64,000 nt of DNA, taken from positions 466,145,827 to 466,209,826 of the forward strand of contig CM041777.1 in NCBI GenBank assembly GCA_023374045.1, in the 5' to 3' direction. Below the pieces are notes generated by a model. The model saw only the letters and a list, made by a program, of their open reading frames with translations. It did no database searches and was not told where the DNA came from. A program made the translations under genes and the position numbers. The DNA is from Limonium bicolor (taxonomy: Eukaryota > Streptophyta > Magnoliopsida > Caryophyllales > Plumbaginaceae). Positions 54,938 to 64,000 of the stretch are shown here, in pieces. Position 1 is the first letter of the stretch. The number at the start of each line of letters is the position of its first letter.

Positions 54938-56554
54938 GGGATTCTCACCTGTATTGGATTTCTTAGAGCTAAGTTTAGACATTCTACATGACAAAAGAAG
55001 ACAACACACGTGTCTGCCCCAGAACTCTTCGGTGGTGAGAACTCAAGACAAGTTGGTGAAGTTCCCTCAAAAGTTGATGATTCAAGTTCGTATGCAGTCC
55101 TTGGCCACAACCGGGACCGCAAGGAGTCATGATGCTTGTCGTCCCTAGTTGCATGGAAGTCGAAAGCTATGCTGCTAGAGGTGTCTTTCCTTCCGAGTGC
55201 ATCACTTCGAATCCCTGAAGGCTTACCAATGGTAGTGCTAGTTTAACCTTGAGAATAAACTTTGGTTGTCATTTGGTTGATTGTGCTAGCTTTAGACTTT
55301 GTTATTCTTGTTGGGTTTTGTTTAATTGTTGTACTCGGATGCACAAGTCATCCGTTTTGGGTTTGGTGCTGGAAAATCGGACCATGCAAGTTTTCGACTG
55401 GGCAATCATATGTCCGAGGATTCCTCTCGGTTGTTTCCATGTTTACGGTATGATAGTGCCCCCACAACCCAAGCAATATTCTATAAGAATTAGTTACTTA
55501 TGGTAGTAAGTTCTTGGACACTCTTTGCATATCACTATCGGTATATATGCTCTAGGTTTGACTAGTTGATGTTGGTCTTAAGATGTAACCCCATCCAATT
55601 CTAATATATCTAATATATTTAGTCTTACAAAAATAACATTTAATTATATATATATATAAATATAAATATCTATTTTAGAACCACATGATAAAAGTCTCCA
55701 CTACCTATCTCTTTCCCATATCAAATTATTATTCACTCATTGGTTAATGAAGTCATCATCTCTTTATAATGAAAAAAAACGAAAGTAAGCAACATTGCAA
55801 TTTTAAAATAAAACTTCTTTCAAGTTGTCCACGACTTCTAACCTCACGTTCGAAGCTCCTTTCATCCCATATTCTCTAATTAATATGTATATAAGTTTCC
55901 CATTTGACGAACTACACACGTTCTCTCGCCAGTAAAGGTACGTGACAAGAAATGCTCACCTACACCGATTACAAGAAAGCTACCGTATTCATAGCATAAA
56001 TGGGTGGTCATACATGGTTCTGTGTGGATTTTATCTTTCCCTCGCCACATATAAAACAAATGTCAAAACATCTAACGCGAATAAAAAAATAAAAGGTTTT
56101 AATAAATTCTCCAAAAGAAAAATGAGATTGAGAGCTACCCACACTCAAGAGGGGGAATTAGAAAACAAAACAAAAGTCTTTTTTTTTTTAACCCACGGCA
56201 TCAAACAAATAGAGACCTGAGACACTACGTGAAAACTGCAATAACAATGTGTCACGTAATGGAGTTGGTGGAGGGTGGAGTAGGAGAGCAATTAATACTA
56301 AGTCTGAATCCTTCAAACTATCCCTTATTAGTTAAGCCTGTCACACATGACTTGTCTTGTGTAATTTATCTAGTTGATGTGTTGAAGTTATAACGTCAAC
56401 CCGAGGCTTTACCCCATAGCACACCAAAAAACTAACGACTCTGAGTTCCACATTATAAAGAATAAAAAACTGCACCGACAAGGATTGTTCCAACATATTT
56501 TTTTGAGATTGTCTTTTGACTTTTAATGGAACACAATTAAGTGATTAGTTGGTA
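54938..56554. other. Spacer between the ORF1 pseudogene and repeat R
   Basis: No gene. The part to about 55580 may still be LINE-derived 3' sequence, with short uninformative ORFs. A (TA)n run lies near 55644-55658. Poly-T or poly-A stretches near 55778 and 56180 are not linked to any element I can define. Confidence 0.4.
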
Positions 56555-56636
56555 AATTTTACTGAACTCATACATTCAGTCGAGTTTTCACTTCGTGCAG
56601 TCGAAATTTAGAAAAAACTTTATGATATTGCCCTTC
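56555..56636 (-). repeat. Repeat R, part upstream of LINE 2
   Basis: On the minus strand it reads CGAAGTGAAAACTCGACTG and GAGTTCAGTAAAA, as at 95-140. It includes the left copy of the LINE 2 target duplication TATTGCCCTTC at 56626-56636. Confidence 0.7.
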
Positions 56637-56664
56637 TTTTTTTTGATCAAAAAAACGGAGGCGA

Positions 56665-58188
56665 CTAGCCTTCAACTCTTATTGATAACCAAGAGTTTTT
56701 GTCCTCTAAAATTAGAGGGCCAATACAAGGGGGCGGGTTCTCTAGAATATGATAACTCATAGAGACACCCAACATGGACTTAGCTAACATATCAGCTACT
56801 ACATTACAATTGCGTGGAGCATATAACACGCTTTTGTCTCGCGCAGAACTCAAGTGTCTCCTGCTTTCTTCTACTAAGGGCTTCAGAGGGTGTGTACTGG
56901 GACAATCTTTGAAGAGCTCCACTAATTTCATCGAATCTGAGAAGATTCTAACATTGTTCAGGCCTTTATCGCGCACCAGTCTGCTCGCATATACTAGAGC
57001 CATTGCCTCTGCATGAAGCACGCCGCGTTGACCAAAAGAAGCTGCAAATCCTAATATCCAGTCACCTTGAAAGTCTCTAAAAGCTCCACCAGCAGCAGCG
57101 ATCGCTGAACCAGGAACAAAAGCTCCATCAATATTAATGATAATATATTGAGTACTGCGAATGCAATATAAAAACTCCCTGTTATTTGGTTGGTTATTGC
57201 TGTTAGCATTGTTCCATGTAGCCGAAATGCTCCTAGCATTGAGTCTAGCTATTTTATTCTGCCTGCAGGTTAGTATCACATTCTTGAAAGGAAGGAACCG
57301 CCTATTCTCCCTGCCAAACACCTTACTGTTCCTCCAAGACCATAGTAGATGACACACAATTGGAAACACCATTTTAGAGCTAATATTAAGCAAGAGCCGG
57401 TTCTTCTGTTGTATGTTTCCTTTCAGCTATTCCTGTAAATCCAAGCCAAAAAAGTGAGCTTGTTTGTTATGATAAATGAGTTTTGACCAGATTCGTTTGG
57501 CAACAATACAATCTCTCAGGACATGCAGAATTGTTTCCTCCTGTCCATATAAGTGGCACGAACTATCAGCAGTGAAACCTAACCTAAACCTCCTGGAGTT
57601 TGTCATCACCTTTCCAAGTAGAGTTCTCCAGAGAAATAATTTCACTCTCTCTTGGACCGGTAACTTCCAGACAGAAGTAAATATGCTAGGACCAGCATGA
57701 TCTGTCACATACCTATTACCTGTAAGTAAACCATAAGCAGACCTGACACTATATTCCCCCTTATCCTCAGGATGCCAGGAGATAAAATCAGACCCTTCAT
57801 TAGGAAAAACAATAAAATTCTTGATCAATTCCAAACAATAAGCAGGCAGTAAATCAGAAAACTTATTCCAAATCCAGCCCCTCTCTGAGTCCCAAAAACT
57901 CTCAATCGTACTATCACGGTCACTCAAAGGGATCACATTATTCGCCTTGGAATATAAATCAAAATTCCCTACCCAGCAGTCCTTCCAGAAACGTATAGTC
58001 TTACCATCGCTCAAAACCCACTGCATCCCTTCCCGAAGCAAAGGGGCGCACTTCTGAACCCCTTTCCAGGTTGGAGAGCATCGATTAGAATCAGGATTAG
58101 GGTACTTTCGTTTCAAAATCTTATAGCAAAGCCGTTGAGAACTACTAGCCAAGTTCCATATTATTTTGCCAAAACAAGCTACATTCAT
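56665..58188 (-). pseudogene. LINE 2 ORF2: zinc-binding region and RNase H
   Basis: 58188-57427 (253 codons) carries the connection and zinc-binding reverse-transcriptase regions: MQWVLSDGKTIRFWKDCWVG, SVWKLPVQERVKLFLWRTLL and ETILHVLRDCIVAKRIW. After a stop at 57427, 57393-56665 holds the RNase H-like domain: IINIDGAFVPGSAIAAAGG, LHAEAMALVYASRLVRDKG, RIFSDSMKLVELF and CNVVADMLAKS. It ends close to the A tail. It is a near-complete C-terminus with only one stop between the two parts. Confidence 0.88.
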
Positions 58189-58208
58189 AGCTTTAGAATC
58201 CCTAAGTC

Positions 58209-59378
58209 CTAGCCCCCCTTTTGCTTTGGTTTACACATGGTACTCCAACTTACATCATGCATTTTCCTAGTTTCTGAGTCATGACCCCATATAAAATCCC
58301 TGCACATTTTATCAATTTTATCACAAGTTTTAGCAAAAAGCAATTGGCATTGCATAGAGTGTATGAGGATTGAAGATACACAGCTTTTCACCAAACAGAT
58401 TCGGCCAGCCATCGATAAAGTTTTACTCTTCCACCCTGCTAGTCTATCTCTTACCTTGGACAAAATTAAGTTTTGTGACTGAGGGTTGGATCTACCCTGT
58501 TTTAGGAACACCCCAAGATATTTTCCAAAATTCCTGGTAACCGGCATCTTGGACTCTCGACTAATTATGTCAGCCTTTTCCCGAGACATGTTATTAGATA
58601 GGAGAATCGAAGATTTTTCAAAGCTAACACCTTGTCCTGACATCCTACAAAAGTCCTCCAAACATTCAACCATGATAGATGCCTGATTAATTGAGGCAAT
58701 ACAAAACAACACAAGATCATCTACGAAAAAACAGTGGGACAGAGAGGTTCCTTTCTTCCCCATAGATGCTGGTTTCCACTCTTTCCTAACCACTTTTCTA
58801 TTAATTAATTGTGAAAATCTTTCCATACACAGCACAAAAATATAGGGGGAGAGGGGATCCCCCTGTCTAACCCCTCTACCAGCCCCAAAAGATTTCGAAA
58901 TATTACCATTCCAACTGATCTGAAAAGAAACAGTTGTGATGCAGTCCAAAATGGTATTTTTCAGATTATCAGGAAGATCGAAACTAGTTAAGGTATCCTC
59001 AATGAATTTCCAAGATAGCCTATCATAAGCTTTTGCCAAGTCAATTTTCATGGCTATAATACCCTCTCTAGCCTTAGTTTTCTGCATAAAGTGTACTACC
59101 TCTTGAACTAGGATGATGTTTTCAAAGATGCTTCTACCGGGGACAAAGCTGGTTTGGCTGTCCGAAACCCAAGATGACATATAAGGCTTCAGCCTATTGA
59201 CTAAAGCTTTAGCAAGTATCTTGTATTGGACTTGGCATAAAGAGATTGGTCTAAACTGAGATACAGTAGTAGGATGTTCGGTCTTGGGAATGAGGACAAG
59301 GATTATTTGATTGACAATAGGATTGATTTTCTGGTTTTGAAGGCAATCTTGGGCAAAGGATAGAACCGAAGAAGACAT
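58209..59378 (-). pseudogene. LINE 2 ORF2: reverse transcriptase with FVDD box
   Basis: A 389-codon open stretch carries the reverse transcriptase: LVLIPKTEHPTTVSQFRP, SLCQVQYKILAKAL, SFVPGRSIFENIIL, MKIDLAKAYDRLSWKF, VRQGDPLSPYIFV and the catalytic CFFVDDLVLF. The box reads FVDD where LINE 1 has FADD. It ends with GWKSKTLSMAGRICLVKS and DFIWGHDSETRKMH, then a frame break at KQKGG. Both catalytic Asp are present. Confidence 0.9.
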
Positions 59379-60757
59379 GATGTTCCAGAATTTTTAGAAA
59401 AACCAGCAAGAAATCCATCTTTACCTGGGGCTTTAAAAGGTTTCATGCTTTTTACAGCTTTAGTTAGTTCCTCTAGGGCAAAGGGTTTAGCAAGATCATC
59501 TTTCTCCTCTCTGGTCAGAGACCTAAAATCATGCTCCATAGGGCTATAAGTGGGATTGTCATCAGCCTGAAATAAAGATTTGTAATGGTGAACTAATAGA
59601 TTTTCAATTCTATCTTCCTCTATAACCCAATTCCCATTACTGTCCAGAATTTTCTTAATAGAATTCCTTTGCCTCCTAGCCTTAGCTTTAAGATGAAAGT
59701 AAGCAGTATTCCTATCCCCAAGTGTCACATGTTGATCTCTAGATTTCTGGAACCACAATGCTTCCTCCCTTTGTAACCAAATGTCCAGTTCCTTGGTTAG
59801 GTAGGATTCCAATCCTCTAAGATGCCTACCCCTACCTTCATCCACAGCTCTTTGGATCCCTTTTAGCCTAGCCTCTATTCTTCTTTTGTTCCAGAGTATA
59901 TGTCCAAAGACTGACTTATTCCAGGTTCGGAGAAAGTCTTTTAGATCTTCAAGAGAATCAAACAAGGAGGATCTATCATGCCGATTCTGAGTAACGGCTT
60001 GATTAAAATTTGGGTGTGAGAACCAGGCTGCCAGAACTTTAAAAGAGGTATTTGGGCTCCTCCTTTGAGCAGAACTCAATCTAAGAATAATGAGACTGTG
60101 ATCAGATGCAAACCTAGGGAGAACCTCTACATTAGCCTCAGGAAAAATCATGTTCCACTCAACAGAAGCAAGAACCCTATCTAGGCAAGCACTTTGGGTG
60201 CCGTTGGACCAGGTGAACCTATTACCATGAGTACTAACAACCATTAACCCACGCTTATGCACCCAATCTACAAATCTCTTATTAATACCAAAATTAGCAG
60301 AAGAGGAGCAGTTCCTATCAAAGGGAAAAAGGGTGGCATTAAAGTCCCCACCTAGTATCCATGGTTCAGGATGAGAAGGGGAAGTATTATCAATGCAATC
60401 CCAATGTTAGTTTCTTAAAACAGAATTTGGACTCGCATATACAGAGGTCATCAAAAAAGAGTAGATACCACATCTAATTCTGTAATGGATAAACTGGGAG
60501 TCACTTAGCAGAACATCAATCTCTACTGGTTTATTCCATAATATCCAAATTCCACCTCTAAATCCTACAACATCAACACGAAACACTTTATCAAACCCAA
60601 ATTTGGAGCACACCGAATCAGCAACTTGTCCATTTATACGAGGTTCAAGGATAACAACAATGTTAGGTCGACAAGAAGTAATCAAATTACGCATTGCTTT
60701 GTGAAAACTGGGCTTCAAAGCCCCTCTAACATTCCAGAAAATAATCCTCTCAATCAT
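59303..60757 (-). pseudogene. LINE 2 ORF2: endonuclease and linker
   Basis: APE-type endonuclease begins MIERIIFWNVRGALKPS (Asn), with LEPRINGQVADS (Glu) and GFRGGIWILWN. A frameshift or stop near 60407 separates it from the next part, where GGDFNATL is seen. It continues in the open frame 60262-59303 with TWSNGTQSACLDRVLAS, ASDHSLIIL (catalytic His), LWFQKSRDQHVTLGDRNT and FKAPGKDGF, which leads into the reverse transcriptase. The frame is lost again near 59380. Confidence 0.88.
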
Positions 60758-60779
60758 AACTTATGGAGAGAAAAGAACA

Positions 60780-61373
60780 TTACGTACCTCCCTTACCACG
60801 TTTGAGACCCGGCCCCGTTACAGGTGGTAATCTTCTTCGACTAGTTACAGCATCCATGCTGCTCAACAAGTCAGAATTTTGGGGATTCCTTGCATCAGGT
60901 ATGAGTCCTGAATTGATCATATCGATTCTGGCTCTAACTTGATTACCTCTACTCAGATCATTTCGGGTCTCATCTCTGCCTTGATTAGTATCATTTCTAA
61001 TCTTACTCCAACTAACTTCTTTGTGCTTTTTTGTCACCGCATCATCCACAGTTACCGCACCATCCACAGACTTCCGAGAATTTTCCACATTGATCTCACC
61101 TTCTACGGCTTTAGATTAGGAATCACTTCTAGGGTTTGCCTCAACCGTAGCCGGGTTGTTCTTCCTGACCTCGTTTGACCGCACATCCACTACCACTGTG
61201 TCATCTAAGGGACCATACCTTGAGATTGAAAGATTCTCATTCTTGTTGGGAGCGCTTGGATCCAATTTGGTCATACGATTTCTTCTGGAAATATTTTTCT
61301 TCTTTGGGACCATCCACTCCCCGTAATCATCTAGCACATGTGGTTTCTGTTCCTCCTTTTGTTCTTGAACTAG
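60780..61373 (-). pseudogene. LINE 2 ORF1 tail, broken
   Basis: Low-complexity polar sequence follows the knuckle in two separate frames. 61337-61116 reads EWMVPKKKNISRRNRMTKL and 61088-60780 reads KHKEVSWSKIRNDTNQGRD, ending LKRGKGGT. It corresponds to the Lys-rich tail of LINE 1 ORF1. It has stops between the parts and no domain. Confidence 0.6.
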
Positions 61374-62261
61374 TCAGACTCCCTCCTCCCGGTGGATCTC
61401 GCCTTCTTCATTTAAGAACGGGCATGAAGACTCCTTATGGCCGTAACACCCGCATTTAAAGCATACTAGGTGTAGACCTTCATATTCAATCTTCACTATT
61501 CGGTTTCTGAATAGGTATTTAGATAATAGAGGTTTTGTAAGGTCAACTTCTATGGCAACACGAGCTAAGTATGATTTCCCAAAACTAGAAGGGGCTAAAT
61601 CCACCTTTTTGACCTTACCCATTTTGGATCCAACTATGGTTAGAAGCTCTTCATTGTAGTACTCACTTGGGAGTTCTGGAAATTGGACCAAGACTTCGAG
61701 GGACGCTAATGCCTCCGATCTGGGGTTAAAATTCGGTCTCCACCGCCTGATTGAAAGATAGTGATCCATTACTGGCCACGGCCCCTCCATCATCATGAAT
61801 TGAAGGTTATCTTGGTTTGAAAAAGTAATCGTGAAGAATCCATTGCTTAATTCATCCATGAAAAAATCGCCTAGTAGATTCCATCTGCGCATCAGTCTTT
61901 CCTTCAATATGTGCATAGGAATTGATTTGCCCAGCAGTTTAACTATAATCGCTCTTTGCCAAGGTTCCCTAAATCTCCGTTTCTGGTCCTTTGAGAGAGT
62001 GATTGAAGGGCATTTCGGATCATCTTCTTCCGATAGTTCAGCTTCGTCATCCGAAATATCCTCTAAATCCTCAAGATTCTGCATCTCCTCATCATCCGAC
62101 TTACCCGAAGCCACATTCTTGAACAATTTTCTGTGCGACACAGGTCCCGTCATTCCCTGATCCCCCAGGTTTTCGCCTTGGCAAGCCAGATTATTCAACT
62201 CCCCAGGAGTAAACGCACCAGCGCTAAGCAATTTCTTCGCAACATGTTCCGCTCCTTCCAT
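61374..62261 (-). CDS. LINE 2 ORF1 (DUF4283 / CCHC RNA-binding protein), nearly intact
   Basis: Nucleic-acid-binding protein of a plant LINE, expected to coat element RNA. An open frame of 295 residues starts at Met 62261 (MEGAEHVAKKLLSAG). An upstream Met at 62294 is also in frame. An acidic region (NLEDLEDISDDEAELSEEDD) comes before the DUF4283-like core (WQRAIIVKLLGKSIPMHIL, GFFTITFSNQDNLQFMM, MEGPWPVMDHYLSIRRW). Then come IVGSKMGKVKKVDL and a CCHC knuckle CFKCGCYGHKESSC close to the end. It stops at 61374, but related tail sequence continues in other frames at 61337-60780, so the natural protein was longer. Confidence 0.8.
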   Translation of the reverse strand: MEGAEHVAKKLLSAGAFTPGELNNLACQGENLGDQGMTGPVSHRKLFKNVASGKSDDEEMQNLEDLEDISDDEAELSEEDDPKCPSITLSKDQKRRFREPWQRAIIVKLLGKSIPMHILKERLMRRWNLLGDFFMDELSNGFFTITFSNQDNLQFMMMEGPWPVMDHYLSIRRWRPNFNPRSEALASLEVLVQFPELPSEYYNEELLTIVGSKMGKVKKVDLAPSSFGKSYLARVAIEVDLTKPLLSKYLFRNRIVKIEYEGLHLVCFKCGCYGHKESSCPFLNEEGEIHREEGV

Positions 62262-62526
62262 CGAACTTCTAAAAAAACTCCAGGACGCGTACAATCAGAC
62301 ACTGCTGCCTCTTCGATCGCCGCTTTCGAAAGTAGTACACACAGAAAAGATAGTCGAGCACTTCGTCCACCACCAGCAGGCTATCACCGTACCCTTTCCT
62401 TGCACCTCAACAGAGCTTCTTCGAGGAGAAGAAGCCCTAGAATCTCAGAGAAGAAGGGGGCGCGTCCCGGCGCGTACTTTATCCATTTCTCAGTCTCTCC
62501 GGCGACTCGATCCACAAATGTATTGT
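62262..62526 (-). other. LINE 2 5' leader
   Basis: This lies between the right target duplication and the ORF1 start. It is GC-richer than its surroundings, like the leader of LINE 1 at 18850-19070. No separate promoter can be defined. Confidence 0.55.
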
Positions 62527-62537
62527 TATTGCCCTTC

Positions 62538-62720
62538 CTTCAAAATCTTCTATAAATACACTATCTCTCCACCTCATTTTGAATTCTCAAACCTGTCTAT
62601 CTCTCTAGACATTTCTCTAACATCTCTTTAGAAGAAGGAGCGGTAGTGGGAGTTCAAGTTTCAAAAGGTGCAGTTCATATCTACTGTTTTAGGTATTTTT
62701 TGACCTAATTTACAGCTTTT
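62538..62720 (+). promoter_or_regulatory. Repeat R promoter-like region with TATA box
   Basis: CTATAAATACACTATCTC at about 62551-62568 is a good TATA context followed by a pyrimidine-rich leader. The corresponding copy at the window's left edge, read on the minus strand, has a TATA-like box at the same place. A possible transcript would run rightwards. No start codon with a meaningful ORF follows. Confidence 0.45.
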
Positions 62721-62989
62721 CAGTAAAATTAGACTCTTAGTAGGATAAAAATAGCAAAAATTCTGTAAAAATCAGGTCCCAAAATCAAACACCGACGCCC
62801 ATACAGAACAGCAGGTATTGACGCAGAAAGGTGTTGAAACCTACCATTTCAACCGGACGTTGACGCAGGCATATTCACATGGCTGTCGACGCGGGCCGCT
62901 TTTGGACGGCGGTGATGCCGGTGGCGTCTGGACGGAGATAACGCGGCAGAGGAACGACAGGCGTTGACACGGAGAAGAAAGAGAGGGGA
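62721..62989. other. GC-richer spacer
   Basis: It contains repeated TTGACGC or GTTGACGC phrases (62818, 62867 and nearby) that grade into the TTGAC array. No ORF is seen. Confidence 0.35.
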
Positions 62990-63195
62990 TTCAACTTTTG
63001 ACCGGTTTTGTGACGTTTTGACCTGTTTTAGACGTTTTAGAGGTGTTTTGACCAGTATGTGACTTGTTCTGACCAGATTTAATTAGTTTGAATATGTTTG
63101 GATTGATTGATTTTGACTGCAATTGAATAATATGCATTTGACTGGTATCGACTAACTTTGATCGGTTTTGACTAACTTTAAGCACATTTTGACTA
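62990..63195 (+). repeat. TTTTGAC-type degenerate array
   Basis: At least nine copies of (T)TTGAC(C/T) occur within about 200 bp, such as CTTTTGACCGGTTTTGTGAC, GTTTTGACCTG and TTTTGACTAACTTT. Spacing is roughly 15-30 bp. On the minus strand it gives a chance ORF of repeated QN-rich text. It is similar in word content to the cluster at 5036-5190. Confidence 0.6.
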
Positions 63196-63298
63196 ACGTT
63201 GAACACAACAAAATAGATGACAGGTAAGCGTAAGGGGTTGTTCAGTTTGTTCGGTAGGGGCAGTAGCTCATCTAGGCTTAGTAAGGCGTCATCACCAG

Positions 63299-64000
63299 TG
63301 TAACACCCCTAACTCATAATCCGGTCTTAATCACTTAACACAATCGGTAAAAACTTAAACTGAACATAGCAGCGGAAATAAATGTAAACTCTTTATTAAT
63401 ACGATGCTACCACCGTTACTCACCCATGTGAGTAACTAGGCTTCCAAGTACAACTAACCATCATTAAATAACGTTGTGATGACCAAGAGATAGATAACAT
63501 ACTATACAATATTAAATCCATGAAATAGTGAGCAGTCTAATTATCCAAATCGTATATAACATTGGTATAATACAAAACAAGTTCCAAAAATGTAGAAGCA
63601 AGGTATATCACTAACTACACCCAAAATCCCGCACTCCAGCTTGCGTCTTCAGTCACACACCTGTAATATGTTTGCCATAAAGGCTCAACACTACCGCCGA
63701 ATATGCTAAAGTGTAATCTTCATAAAACCATTAAACTCCTTAAGTTAATTAGTCGAGTTGTCATGTAGTTCATTTACATGCTATTCCATTTTACATATAT
63801 ATAGCAAAAGAAACTGTAAATGCAACAAATAAATATTCAATTGTTCATCCAAATATAGCACACACACAGTTCTACATATAATTATTCATACACGAAAAAT
63901 AACAAGTACATATGATAAAGATACGAGGGTTTGTCTCTTTCAAACGGTTCTCGTTTATTCGGCCTTCAAGGCCCTTTCATTTGTTATTCATGTTTACGAA
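63299..64000 (-). mobile_element. LTR of a Ty3/gypsy-like element, cut by the window edge
   Basis: It starts TGTAACACCCCTAAC at 63299 and continues with CATAGCAGCGGAAATAAATG, parallel to TGTAACACCCCC and TGCAGCGGATTCAAATACAT of the solo LTR at 19599. It is therefore the 3' end of a reverse-oriented LTR of the same broad group. The rest lies beyond the window. Whether it is solo or part of a full element cannot be told. Confidence 0.65.

Larger units (their letters stand above)
56626..62537 (-). mobile_element. LINE 2: L1-type retrotransposon, full length but mutated
   Basis: The element body is 56637-62526, 5.9 kb, on the minus strand. It is bounded by an 11-bp duplication TATTGCCCTTC (56626-56636 and 62527-62537), with the A tail (poly-T on plus) at the left. 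It contains ORF1 with DUF4283-like and CCHC regions, then ORF2 with endonuclease, reverse transcriptase, zinc region and RNase H. It is the same general type as LINE 1, and the proteins align throughout. It has fewer frame breaks than LINE 1. The window's first bases act as a related empty site. Confidence 0.93.

Noticed and set aside
61831..62555. Plus-strand ORFs over LINE 2 ORF1 and its leader
   Set aside because: They are antisense shadows of the minus-strand ORF1 and GC-rich leader.
62991..63206. 71-codon Gln/Asn-rich minus ORF
   Set aside because: It is produced by the TTTTGAC array read in reverse, not by a gene.

Overview
This window is nuclear DNA from a plant, most likely a eudicot. 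The signs are spliced genes with GT-AG introns, one plant-type housekeeping gene (translocon-associated protein beta), plant L1-type LINEs whose ORF1 carries a DUF4283-like domain and a CCHC knuckle, Ty1/copia and Ty3/gypsy-like LTR elements with initiator-Met-type primer sites, a CACTA-like element, a tRNA-headed SINE and AT-rich spacers. I cannot name the genus from the sequence alone. Only two coding units look intact: the TRAP-beta gene (minus strand, 12287-16195, five exons) and a six-exon Ulp1-type cysteine protease gene (plus strand, 49824-51034) carried by the CACTA-like element.

Layout. 1-140 is a promoter-like dispersed repeat. 141-4520 holds three related long-terminal-inverted-repeat (foldback-like) elements filled with short tandem motifs, plus a 157-bp SINE at 2800-2956. 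5972-11091 is a decayed Ty1/copia element. 11100-11650 carries a decayed membrane-protein-like coding relic. 11900-16400 is the TRAP-beta gene and its promoter. 17270-18348 is a tandem-repeat region ending in a 22-bp minisatellite.

18835-43412 is a three-layer nest. A 5.8-kb LINE was split by a reverse-oriented solo LTR of about 4.6 kb. That LTR was then split by a complete 14.1-kb element of the same LTR family: LTRs of 4595 and 4603 bp, a primer site, two polypurine tracts and no usable coding capacity (a LARD-like non-autonomous element). Each boundary has a target-site duplication, and the LINE protein reads on across the outer insertion apart from frameshifts.

43427-47270 is spacer with MITEs, an orphan promoter with a first exon, and a LINE 3' fragment. 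47270-51612 is the CACTA-like element with its Ulp1 gene and large palindromes. 51613-56636 is spacer with a LINE ORF1 pseudogene at 54060-54937. 56637-62526 is a second, minus-strand LINE. It is inserted just upstream of a TATA box in a second copy of the repeat that opens the window. 62990-63195 is a TTGAC-rich array, and from 63299 another reverse LTR runs off the right edge.

The coding parts of the retroelements are all broken by stops and frameshifts, so none could move on its own. The most distinctive signals are structural. The LARD-like element has a duplicated hairpin-plus-polypurine module whose two stems differ in sequence but both pair. The LTR family has a four-unit hairpin array whose stem sequences differ between the two subfamilies while pairing is kept. 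The CACTA-like element has a 190-bp palindrome at one end.
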